Assembly: GCA_033782935.1 (NCBI GenBank)
Contig: JAWQEG010000622.1
Coordinates: 124,001 to 188,000, forward strand
Origin: Petrolisthes cinctipes
Lineage: Eukaryota > Arthropoda > Malacostraca > Decapoda > Porcellanidae
Direction of reading: 5' to 3'
DNA: 64,000 bases
The position numbers were made by a program, and so were the translations under genes. The first letter of the stretch is position 1; every line of letters begins with the position of its first letter. Shown one piece after another: positions 54,720-64,000 of this stretch. Below the pieces are notes generated by a model that saw nothing but the letters and a program-made list of their open reading frames with translations, was not told the DNA's origin and searched no databases.

Positions 54720-55765
54720 TCGACATGTCAAGAGAAGGAAAAAAGAAAAAAAAAGGACAATGATTATTGTGATTTAGTAGAGTTTGATGATTTAAACAAG
54801 GTAATAAGAGAGTTAAAAAACTGGAGGATGAAGTAACAGAAATGAAAAAAGCATTAATAGAAGCTAAAAAGAGAAATGAGGAATTACAAAAGGAAATTAA
54901 TAGGAAAGATATAGCATTGGATGAGATGTCAACTGAACTAAAAACGGTAAAATCCAAAACTAATGAAATAGGAAATTTAGTACAGCAGGAGAAAGATATA
55001 AACAAAATGAAACAAAAATCAAATGTGTTGGTCAAGGCCAGTTACATAGTATTGAAAAATGAAGAAATTGAAGAGAAAATAGAACAAGCAAATGAAATAG
55101 TAAATGCATGCAAGGAAGAAGTGGTTAAAACATATTCACAGATTCCAAAAGAAAAAGAAGAGATAAAAACAAACATGAAGCAAGATAAAGGAATAATGGA
55201 CATAAAGAAAGAAGTCAAAGAAGTAATAAGGAAAAATGTAAAGTTTGTCAGAGATATAATTGATATGAATGAATAAATAATAATATATGGAGTAAAAGAA
55301 GAGGAAATGAGGAATAAAATAGCTAGGGATTAAGAAGAAATGAACAAAATCACAGGTATAATGAAAACCATAATGGAAGAAGAGGAAGAAGAAGTAAAGA
55401 TAGAAGAATTCCACAGAATGAGGAAATATGAAAAAGATGAAATGAGACCACTAAAGATAATTGTACAAAATAGTAACATGGTAGAAATTGTATTGAAAAA
55501 GCCATGAATTTTAAGGACTCTGAAGAATGGAATAATATTCAGGTAGTCAGATGCTTAACCAAGGAAGATAGAGAAATACTTAGAGAAAAAGTGGAAGAAG
55601 CAAAATGGAAGAACAGTGAAAAAACTGAAGAAGAGGAAAGACATTTTTTCTACAGAGTAGTGGGAATGCAAGTAAAAAAAATGATGGAAAAAAAAGAGAT
55701 GTCAACTAAGAAAGATATACAGAAAAAAAAAATGAAAAAAAAAAATATATATATAAATAAATAAA
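54720..55765 (+). pseudogene. LINE ORF1-like protein remnant (coiled coil + RRM-like)
   Basis: Lys/Glu-rich coiled coil (54842-55276) is followed, after stops, by a degenerate domain in the next codons (IIYGVKEEEM, FHRMRKYEKDEMRPLKIIV). After a 1-nt frameshift near 55500 it continues with VRCLTKEDREILREKVEEAK and RHFFYRVVGMQVKK. The order (coiled coil, VxGVxE, RP(L)KI, LT..+R..L...AK) is that of LINE-type ORF1 nucleic-acid-binding proteins, which coat the element RNA. Stops at 55277 and near 55332 and the frameshift show that it is dead. It ends in A-rich sequence. Confidence 0.68.
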
Positions 55766-56060
55766 AGGATATACTCAAATGTAAATAGTATGTATTGTTA
55801 ATAAATTAGCTGAAATTAAAGAAGTCGTACAAAAAGAAAACACATAATATGCTTCACAAAAAAAAAAAAAAAAAAAAAATAGAATAATGAGAGGACACAG
55901 TAAGAAATTAATTAAAAAGGAGACAAAGATGTACAGAAATATAGTTTTTCAAGTAGAATAATATAAAAATGGAACAAATTACCAGAAGAAGTGTGTGTCA
56001 AACATACATAACTTTAAAGAAAAATTTTGATAATTGTGATTTAATATACGGGACATTACG
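55766..56060 (+). pseudogene. Possible LINE C-terminal remnant and A tracts
   Basis: A 22-nt A run at 55858-55880. Then a weak match to the usual end of Jockey/CR1 ORF2 products (GTNYQKKCVSNIHNFKEKF-like, 55965-56030) in the same orientation as the preceding ORF1 remnant. Short and interrupted, so tentative. Confidence 0.4.
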
Positions 56061-56270
56061 AGCTTGACTCAATCCTGTAAAGATACAAATAGGTAAGAAT
56101 ATCAGTTGCATTAGCTTGATGAACATTTAGGAGCGACAGGCGTGTTAAGCTCCAATAACAGTATAAATTATTTCTGTGTTTCATGAGTAGAAGATTGCAA
56201 TGTTTACCACTCATATACCGAGACTTTATGCCAACTCGTGCCAGTCAGAAACTATTAAGGGATTAATATG

Positions 56271-56480
56271 TACAGTTGCCTCCACTAGTAACGAGCACAG
56301 CTTCTGGTGGTTTTGGTGAAATGTGCCACCATTGTGTTTACTCATTAATAGTAAATGAAGGGATATGACATCTTCCTGCTACAGTATCCACTATAAGGAC
56401 ACTATGTAAACAAAAACAGTGGTGCCACATTTCATCAAACCCACTTTACGCTGTGCTCGTTACTAATGGAGGAAACTGTA
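56271..56480. mobile_element. MITE-5, 210 bp, TA target duplication
   Basis: TA, then CAGTTGCCTCCACTAGTAAC and GAGCACAGC. The right end is the inverse (GCTGTGCTCGTTACTAATGG ... ACTG, TA). Arms of about 70 nt with moderate mismatches. It lies four bases from the start of the large palindrome. Confidence 0.85.
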
Positions 56481-57153
56481 ATAGACCCAGTTTTTACTAT
56501 GACATCATTCTTTCGACCCATACAGAAAGATATTTTACAAATGATCAGAATTATCAACCTAAGAAAATACAAGGCCAGACGCTGAAACAAAATATTTATG
56601 ATTAAAAGGCATTCTAACCAGAATTATAAACACTGCCTCACCTACCCTCCCTCTCTCTCTCTCACACTCATTCAAGAAGGCTAATATTTGTGCAATGATT
56701 TTGTTTTATTTATAATTAAATATATGAAAATTATGAAAATATGTTAGGTGGATTCATGTATGAACTTCATATTTATTTTATTGTCACAAATATTATTTTA
56801 TTTTATTCATGTATTTATTTTTGTGAGCCTGCGACGCAGTTTGGAGGAATTCGGGACCCGTAATTTGAGGAACCCTGGTTTAAAGAAGTGCATACTGCAT
56901 TAACGTAAGTGGATATAGAAGAGAAGAAATGTGATGATTTGAGGCGAGGGTGAGGGGGAAGAGGGTAAGAAAAATGAAGGTGATTAGTTGAAAAGTAATA
57001 ACAAACAAATATAATTAGAATATCTGTTACATTATGTCCTTTAAATAATGGCACTCTCTTTTGTTCACCATCGTAGTGGGATAGACTACTGAATATATAT
57101 TATCCTTTGGATATTAGACAGCTATCCCTGTATTCCTTTTATCCCTCGTGTTT

Positions 57154-57353
57154 ACCCCGTAGGGGAGTATTGCCTGTAATGATGTGGGCAATACTTTAAG
57201 GGTTTTGGCGCCCCTTCGGCCCCAGCCACTAGCTTACATTTCTTCAACTGTCCCTCCTATCTTCCTATTTCCTTCTTGCTTGCTGTCACACCTCTCTATC
57301 ACCTTTTCCTGGTGCTATTTGACCTCGCTGTTGCGCCACCTAATATCAATCAA
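57154..57353 (+). mobile_element. SINE-1 copy A with target duplication
   Basis: About 200 bp from ACCCCGTAGGGGAGTATTGC to the tail CTAATATCAATCAA. The flanks ATCCCTCGTGttt (left) and ATCCCTCGTGctt (right) are a target duplication of at least 10 bp. The 3' end GACCTCGCTGTTGCGCCACC resembles the LINE-B 3' end. No clear tRNA-type A and B boxes were recognised, so its origin is unresolved. Confidence 0.85.
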
Positions 57354-57880
57354 ATCCCTCGTGCTTGTAGTCCACCCTATTTATCACCTTCTCCCAAGCC
57401 CAGCTGCTTTTTTTTTTTTCTTTTTTTTTTTCTTTTTTTTTTTTGCAGAAGACGGTTTAATTTTCTAACTTTTTTAATAATCATATTTGTCAACAAATTC
57501 ATTAAGCTATTTACCAGGATTTTTTCTTCTAAACATGCATTTAAGAATAATCGATGTTAAACCTGAATAGGCGCCGCTATATGGCGTTTTCATTAAACTT
57601 GGTCTAATTTTATGCATAGGCTATATATATTACAGTATCTCTCAAGTAACTGGCAACCTTACACATCCTCCCTACTGTCTTATCCCTCTCTCGCTTGTCC
57701 TTCCCTCCTTTCTTACCGTTTAACTTTTCTTTCTCATATTTTTAACCTTCTCATTCGTTCTTAAAAAGTTTTAATGACATAGGCCTTTCTCCCTTATCAC
57801 TTATAGTCCAATTATATTATTCGAAAAACTGCGGCTGAGATTATGTTGTTGATCGCATTTTGGTTCTCAATATGTAGACG

Positions 57881-58091
57881 TTGATTAATTGATTGATATT
57901 AGGCGCCGCAACAGCGAGGTCATATAGCGCCAGAAAACGGTGATAGAGAGGTGAGACAGCAAGCAGGAAGGAAATAGAAAGAAAAGAGGGATAGTTGAAG
58001 AACTAAAAGCTAGTGGCTGGGGCCGAAGGTGCGCCAAAACCCTTAAAGTATTGCCCACATCACTAATGCAGGCAATACCCCCCTACGGGGT
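57881..58091 (-). mobile_element. SINE-1 copy B
   Basis: Same family, opposite orientation. The 5' end (GACCCCGTAGG) is at 58091 and the tail is at 57881. Flanks share TATGTAGA. The right-arm counterpart is 58999-59210. Confidence 0.85.
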
Positions 58092-58100
58092 CATTATGTA

Positions 58101-58608
58101 GAGAATTTAGAAAACAACTAGTGATTTATGGGGAAAGATATATAAATTATTTAGAATGAAAGTGTTTTTCCCAGCCACAGCATTCCGCCTTCATAAAACT
58201 GACGGACTGTAAGGTTTCATGAATTGCCATTTGCCAGTCTGTTGCTAGTCTGAATGTTAACTTGTTAAACCCATTTGCAGGAAAGAGAAATATATTATAT
58301 CTTTCTTTTTAATTAAGTTACTTATAGGTATTTTTTATTAAAATCTGTTTCGATATACATTACCTTACTTTTATTTAGTTCCAGCATTACTGCGCAGAAC
58401 ACCATATGACACAATAAGGACCACAAGGACAGTAATGGTGATCAACGTGATGATTATGTATCTCTCTATAGGTTACTGAACACAGTGTTTTATGCTCAAC
58501 TTCAGAATTATGTTCTCAGCATCACAATGATAGGCAAAAATAATGAAAACAATATAAAGAAATTACCTTTTATTATACGACAAATATTCAACTGCCTCGG
58601 TGCTACTG

Positions 58609-58660
<52 letters not shown>

Positions 58661-58989
58661 CAGAGGACACTGCCTGCTAGTATGGCAACCTATCACGCGG
58701 AAGACCACCACGTTGCACTACACACCGCAGAAGCCAATGCACAGACCTTGATGTCAGCGAGAGGACTATCAGAAGAATGTTTCACGAAGCTGGGGTGCAT
58801 CACAGGACCCCAGCAAACAAGGAATTTCTAACTGACCAACATCGCGAAAGAAGGCTACGGTTTGCCCAACAATATGTTGACAAGCAAGAGGATTTTTGGA
58901 AGAGAGTGATCTGGACGGATAAGAAAACCTCACATTCGTGTAACGGAAGGCGTCACTACTGGAGGAGGAATAATAATGTTTTTTCTGAT
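58101..58989. other. Spacer of the palindrome
   Basis: Unique DNA to about 58610, then a TA microsatellite and a Tc1 transposase fragment. The exact inner limits of the arms are blurred over about 15 nt. Confidence 0.7.
58612..58659. repeat. (TA)n microsatellite
   Basis: Uninterrupted AT dinucleotide of about 48 nt directly before the Tc1 fragment. Confidence 0.95.
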
Positions 58990-58998
58990 CTACATATT
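58690..58998 (+). pseudogene. Tc1-like transposase fragment
   Basis: The + strand reads a paired-like second helix (DVSERTIRRMFHEAG), HRTPANKEFLT, QHRERRLRFAQQYV, DFWKRVIWTDKK (first catalytic Asp of DDE) and a following GRRHYWRRNN box. The upstream part is short and the rest of the catalytic domain is cut off by SINE copy B'. It carried out cut-and-paste transposition in its family; here it is a remnant. Confidence 0.85.
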
Positions 58999-59210
58999 GA
59001 CCCCGTAGGGAGGTATTGCCTGCATTAGTGATGTGGGCAATACTTTAAGGGTTTTGGCGCACCTTCGGCCCCAGCCACTAGCTTTTAGTTCTTCAACTAT
59101 CCCTCTTTTCTTTCTATTTCCTTCCTGCTTGCTGTTTCACCTCTCTATCACAGTTTTCTGGCGCTATGTGACCTCGCTGTTGCGGCGCCTAATATCAATC
59201 AATTAATCAA
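58999..59210 (+). mobile_element. SINE-1 copy B'
   Basis: Right-arm counterpart of copy B. It is flanked by TACATATT on both sides (58990s and 59216-59223), a target duplication matching the TATGTAGA words around copy B. Confidence 0.85.
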
Positions 59211-59736
59211 CGTTTACATATTGAGAACCAAAATGCGATCAACAACATAATCTCAGCCGCAGTTTTTCGAATAATATAATTGGACTATAAATGATAAGGG
59301 AGAAAGGCCTATGTCATTAAAACTTTTTAAGAACGAATGAGAAGGTTAAAAATATGAGAAAGAAAAAATAAACGGTAAGAAAGGAGGGAAGGTCAAGCAA
59401 GAGAGGGATTAGACAGTAGGGAGGATGTGTAAGGTTGCCAGTTACTTAAAAGATACTGTAATATATATAGCCTATGCATAAAATTAGACCAAGTTTATTG
59501 AAAACGCCATATAGCGGCGCCTATTCAAGTTTAACATTGATTATTTTTAAGGAAATGCATGTTTAGAAGAAAAAATCCTGGTAAATAGCTTAATGAATTT
59601 GTTGACAAATATGATTATTAAAAAAGTTAGAAAATTAAACCGTCTTCTGCCCCCCCCCCCAAAAAAAAAAGAAAAAAGAAAAAAAGCAGCTGGGCTTGGG
59701 AGGCGATAAACAGGGTGGACTACAAGCACGAGGGAT

Positions 59737-59938
59737 TTGATTGATATTAGGTGGCGCAACAGCGAGGTCAAATAGCACCAGGAAAAGGTGATAAAGAGGT
59801 GTGACAGCAAGCAAGAAGGAAATAGGAAGATAGGAGGGACAGTTGAAGAAATGTAAGCTAGTGGCTGGGGCCGAAGGGGCGCCAAAACCCTTAAAGTATT
59901 GCCCACATCATTACAGGCAATACTCCCCTACGGGGTAA
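59737..59938 (-). mobile_element. SINE-1 copy A'
   Basis: Right-arm counterpart of copy A in inverse orientation, including the CACGAGGGAT target duplication on each side. Confidence 0.85.
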
Positions 59939-60613
59939 ACACGAGGGATAAAAGGAATACAGGGATAGCTGTCTAATATCCAAAGGATAATATATATTCA
60001 GTAGTCTATCCCACTACGATGGTGAACAAAAGACAGTGCCATTATTTAAAGGACATAATGTAACAGATATTCTAATTATATTTGTTTGTTATTACTTTTC
60101 AACTAATCACCTTCATTTTTCTTACCCTCTTCCCCCTCACCCTCGCCTCAAATCATCACATTTCTTCTCTTCTATATCCACTTACGTTAATGCAGTATGC
60201 ACTTCTTTAAACCAGGGTTCTTCAAATTACGGGTCCCGAATTCCTCCAAACTGCGTCGCAGGCTCACAAAAATAAATACATGAATAAAATAGAATAATAA
60301 TATTCGTGACAATAAAATAAATATGAAGTTCATACATGAAGCCACCTAACATATTTTTATAATCGAATATTCATATATTTAATTATAAATAAAACAAAAT
60401 CATTGCACAAATATTAGCCTTCTTGAATGAGTGTGAGAGAGAGAGGGAGGGTAGGTGAGGCAGTGTTTATAATTCTGGTTAGAATGCCTTTTAATCATAA
60501 ATATTATGTTTCAGCGTCTGGCCTTGTATTTTCTTAGGTTGATAATTCTGATAATTTGTAAAATATCTTTCTGTATGGGTCGCGAGAATGATGTCTTAGT
60601 AAAAACTGGATCA

Positions 60614-60871
60614 CGACTGAAAAAGATTGAAGAACCCTGCTTTAAACTGTTGGTGATTCGATACCGTTCACAGTGTATGCTTCATTCATTCCTCCTGACA
60701 CACGTCTCTCTACCTGATCATTCGTTACCCTCTTATATAGCTCCGCCCACATTTCTCTCCTCTCCCACTAACATCCCCCCCTCCCTCCACCTGCAACTGT
60801 TACCAGATCAGATGAGGCCCAAACCAAATCGCTGATGGATGGGGTGTGGACCATTGATCTGTCCGGAGCTG
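60614..60871. other. No gene recognised
   Basis: Short spacer between the palindrome and the next repeat. It is C/T-rich near 60770-60795. Confidence 0.5.
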
Positions 60872-61302
60872 TACAGCCATGGATGATAGTGGTGGACCAG
60901 GGTCCAAGGAGTGTTGGAGAGCAACTGAACAGAGTTCGAAAAAGTGAGTCTTCTAAACCTCTCAACGTTGAGAACGGTTTGGAAAATTAATTCTTTATAG
61001 TTTTAATAGAATATTTGACATTTTAACGTAATTTGTACGTCAGGTTACGTCATGTTACGTCATAAAAACCTTTGCCGGTGGTGCTGATTCAGAATATATA
61101 GTTCTGGGAGTGAAACAGTTTTTTTTACCGGATTTATAGTAGATGACGTAATTTTTACGTCGAGTTACGTCATGTTACGTCATACCAAAACCTGCGCCTG
61201 GTGATGGTGATTCAGAATATATATGGGTTTTGGATGTAGGTGTAACCATATTGAGTTATAAGAGGACAAACGGAGATGGATTGCCATTTATAGTATAGAT
61301 GA
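60872..61302 (+). mobile_element. Second copy of composite repeat E, without the DIRS
   Basis: Begins with one arm of MITE-2 (60872-60985). It continues with TTTATAGTTTTAATAGAATA, corresponding to the two DIRS flanks joined, then two ACGT-rich modules (61022-61105, 61140-61302) with CCAAAACCTGCGCCTGGTGA and the terminal GTTATAAGAGGACAAA and ATAGTATAGATGA words. CA arrays and tRNA-like units are absent. Confidence 0.78.
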
Positions 61303-62563
61303 ATGCAAGAGATCCTCAACAAAGAAGTGATAATTATTGATTTAGGTTACATTAGGTTTGGTTATGTTAAGTTAGATGAGTTTATGGTAAATATAAAAGG
61401 TCATGGATAAGATTTTATTGATTAGGTGAGGTTACATTAGGTTAGTTTGCTTCGCTTGGTTAAATTAAGGAAAATATATGATGTATTTAATATAATATAT
61501 ATGACAAGGATGTTATAATATAGTTATTGGGTGATGTTGTATTTGGTTAAGTAATTAATTAAATACATGACAACTGTATAGTAGTATATAACATGAATGT
61601 TATTTGTTCACATAATATCTTAAAAGAACTTTACGTAATCTTGTTGGCTTCGTGTGTCCATTGTGAAAGTTTGTAGAAATTAGAAAAGACTCAGATTGAC
61701 TTGTTAGAATGGTACGGTACACAAAAACAACACAGCAAATCTATTCTAGAACACAACAGATGTATTCGACAATACAAGAAATTGATTCCATGTATATCTT
61801 AGTTAATGTCCTCAACGTAAATGGAATCACAGTACATCAAGAGAATATTCTAACAGTTCCTATATAATGGTGTGCGAAAAACATTACAGTCCATTGTGTT
61901 AACCTGATTTTGTTGAAACCAAACAAGTTATAGGAATGGAATAATGTTCATATGTCAATAGTGAAGTCAACACTGCCATGTTGTATATGACAATACGTGA
62001 ATGTTGTCGGCTGACACAATGTCCAAAGAATTATATATAAGTGGTAAGCAACTCAATATATTATAGCAATTAAAATTCAAATAATTCACTCGCTTTATAC
62101 ACCATTCTTATTCATACATCTTGAACGGTAATATATACATGTATGTACACTCTCCCAAAAAAGTATAGGCATTAAAACGAATGAACGAAAACGACAGTAA
62201 ACGTAGCATTATGGTACATTGCTTTGAAACCTTATCCCATTACCTCCTGAATTTTTTTTGAAATTTTGTGTTACCAAATGTGTTAATTTTTTGTGTACTG
62301 CTTATGCATGAACATATAAAAGGTTTCTGAGAATTGTTGAGTTTGAATCATTATAGTTCTTGAGATATTATGCGTTTCCATATGACAACGCTAGGAGAAT
62401 GTGTGTACAAACTAAAACTTTATTTATTTTCCTGTGTACAATTGAAATGAAACTAGATTATTTACCCATAAATAATAGTTAATTGATGTTATAATAGTAA
62501 TGTAACATATTTCCATCACCAGGGCTGCCACTAAGCTCAATCCTTGCAAATGGGGTTCCCTCT
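61303..62563. other. No gene recognised
   Basis: AT-rich. It includes two degenerate GGTTACATTAGGTT words (61345 and 61429) and sequence that may be the flank of the piggyBac-like element. Confidence 0.5.
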
Positions 62564-63240
62564 TTACTTTGAGTGGTAAGCAATGAAACACTTCACACAC
62601 AACCCAACATTACACTTTGAGCACTGAGTTCGGCCAATGGATGTACAACCAGTTTTTGCACATCTTTTCTTGTTGTCTTGGACAGGCTCAACAAGATGTC
62701 CTATGTTGTCATATCTTACAGCATGCTGTCCTGGAACACTGGATGACTTCCTTCCTTTTCCTTTGGGTGGATTTCCAAACTGTTGAAGGTAGCAAACAGC
62801 AATTTCCCGACGAAACTGCAGCTGTGTCAGTGCACTACCTTGTCCCTTTGCTAGTTGCCAAGCATTATGCACTGATGCATCCAGCATCCATGTAAACAAA
62901 GACCACCACCATTTCTTGCTTCTGATTGACATTCTGTATTTATTTATGTTCTGGTCCATTCTGTCATTCCCTTCCATACATTTATTGTACATTTCCAATG
63001 CATGAGGAAAACTAACTTGTATTTTCTTTTTGTCAACTCTACTCCATCTATTCACAGAACTGAGTGGTTCACTACCATAGAGAGAAGATGCAATAGTTAC
63101 AACTGCATTATCTTTCCACCTTGATTACACAACTGATTTGTTCTCGACAGATGCTGAAACAGTCATGAAGTATCCTCTCTCTTTCTTGTCCATTGCTGTT
63201 GTTGTCATTCGGGGACAGTCTCTTCCTAAATAGTTGGAAT
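62564..63240 (-). pseudogene. piggyBac-like transposase, C-terminal part
   Basis: The minus-strand frame begins near 63235 with a DCPRMTTTAMDKKERG segment. It has one in-frame TAA (about 63126) before SRWKDNAVVTIAS and then runs open to the natural stop at 62564. It contains the final catalytic-Asp region (GNDRMDQNINKYR), the KKWWWSLFTWMLDASVHNAW helix, and LQFRREIAVCYL. A C-terminal cysteine-rich zinc domain follows (C..GC, QCSKC, LCVKCF, H). piggyBac transposases cut and paste at TTAA. The N-terminal two-thirds and the element ends were not found. The intact zinc domain argues for fairly recent decay. Confidence 0.88.
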
Positions 63241-64000
63241 AGTTGGAGAGAATGGGTTATAGATAGTGGTATTCCTGCCGATCAGTTGCCAATTATGCAT
63301 ATTCGTATTGCTTCATGAGTCAGAGAAACTATAGTGGATGCAAATCGAAAAATATTCGCATTTCTTCACCTATTAGAGAAATTTATAATATTATCATAAG
63401 ATTTGCCACTTTCTAATGCTGAAAACTCAGCTAATCCACACCGTAATTACTGAATGGTATATAACGTTATCTTTCTTTTTATTTATTTTATATTATTTTT
63501 ACTTTTTTTTATATATAAACCTTTACCTCGGGACAGGAGGCCGTCAGTCGTGGCCTGAGACTGAGGTCCCGAGATTATCGAGTGAAGTTTTGAGGTTTTG
63601 GTTGCTTCACATGTTTGTTTATACACGTCACTTTCTGGAGAGGGCAATGTTTGTTTGTGTTATTTTACAAAACCTTAATTCGATGTATGAGAAGAAAAAG
63701 CATAATTCTACTTAATCCTACCCTATGCTATAACTGCATTATATTTAAGACGAAATACTACAGTTACAGCGAATCTACTCAAAGATTCCTTTTTTGTTAA
63801 AATCCGATTTGGTAACTTTATTCTCTGGGTTATCATTCTCATTATATTCAATAATTCAGTAAATTCCCCCTCCCCCAAAACCATCAATCATTATAATCAC
63901 ATAACATATATCTGTAAAAATGAAGTCACAACTCTTACTCCACGACTTGCCTAATGCATGAATTATGTATGCTAGAGGATCAATGCCGATACTTTCTTGG
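63241..64000. other. No gene recognised; small hairpin at 63527-63573
   Basis: AT-rich. CTCGGGAC and AGGCC at 63527-63541 pair with GGCCT and GTCCCGAG at 63552-63573, the only GC-rich structure here. The frames at 63416-63800 have no domain. Confidence 0.5.

Larger units (their letters stand above)
56485..58100 (+). repeat. Large palindrome, left arm (~1.6 kb)
   Basis: Inverse copy of about 58990-60613. Matched features in order: GACCCATACAGAAAGATATT, the GAATTCGGGACCCGTAAT block, SINE copy A, T-rich tract, ATGGCGTTTTCA, SINE copy B. Differences are scattered substitutions and a homopolymer tract that differs in length and sequence (57410-57444 versus 59650-59688). Confidence 0.93.
58990..60613 (-). 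repeat. Large palindrome, right arm (~1.6 kb)
   Basis: Inverse of 56485-58100. The translated frames 60036-60275 here and 56815-57054 there are identical over 79 codons, illustrating the high identity. A third of the arm is the two SINE copies. Confidence 0.93.

Noticed and set aside
54842..55276. Host coiled-coil protein
   Set aside because: Downstream sequence continues as a LINE ORF1-type domain with stops and a frameshift, so a retroelement origin is more likely.
61340..61465. TTAGG-like words suggesting interstitial arthropod telomere repeat
   Set aside because: Only a few degenerate GGTTACATTAGGTT words, not a tandem TTAGG array.
63527..63573. GC-rich hairpin as a candidate small RNA
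   Set aside because: Short interrupted stem with no supporting promoter or conservation visible; noted only as structure.

Overview
This is eukaryotic, AT-rich, almost entirely transposon-derived DNA. No host protein-coding gene could be recognised on either strand. The mixture of a DIRS1-like tyrosine-recombinase retroelement, an env-bearing Gypsy-type retroelement, several LINE clades, a LINE-tailed SINE, piggyBac and Tc1 fragments, TA-flanked MITEs and very dense ATT/AC/AG microsatellites suggests an arthropod, most likely a decapod crustacean (DIRS1-like elements are known to be common in Decapoda). That assignment is inference; no host marker gene is present to confirm it.

Layout. 1-9.4 kb: unique or decayed DNA with small terminal-inverted-repeat (TIR) elements. 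9.4-15 kb: two Gypsy-type fragments in opposite orientation, RT/RNase H on + and integrase plus env on -. 15.3-26 kb: a LINE (A), an 587-bp TIR element, then LINE-B carrying two later insertions: LINE-C, and an RTE-like LINE-D flanked by a 17-bp target-site duplication. 26.3-29.3 kb: a hAT-like MITE, a 264-bp palindrome and a decayed LINE-E, abutting one another. 29.3-33.3 kb: microsatellites and minisatellites, including about 570 bp of ATT-type repeat. 33.4-47.7 kb: one LINE (F) split into three pieces by a 2.76-kb foldback element and a 9.4-kb composite block; the block contains an apparently intact 7.46-kb DIRS1-like element. 47.7-54 kb: simple-sequence and purine/pyrimidine tracts plus a MITE. 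54-56.5 kb: LINE remnants and two MITEs. 56.5-60.6 kb: a 4.1-kb palindrome with about 1.6-kb arms, each holding two SINE copies, and a Tc1 transposase fragment in the spacer. 60.9-61.3 kb: a second copy of the repeat that hosts the DIRS element, without the DIRS. 62.6-63.2 kb: the end of a piggyBac-like transposase gene.

The most notable element is the DIRS at 37823-45283. It has 211-nt inverted terminal repeats that encode an identical 62-residue stretch, and an internal complementary region that exactly abuts the complements of both element ends, which fixes the boundaries. It has open gag, RT-RNase H-methyltransferase-like and tyrosine recombinase frames. Its gag and pol frames are broken at places with good GT...AG splice signals, and removing the predicted introns restores frame at every junction, so this retroelement appears to carry spliceosomal introns. 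One exon is read in two frames, as the gag 3' end and as the pol 5' end.

Splicing, element boundaries and relative ages were worked out by reading the sequence; no alignment or database search was run.
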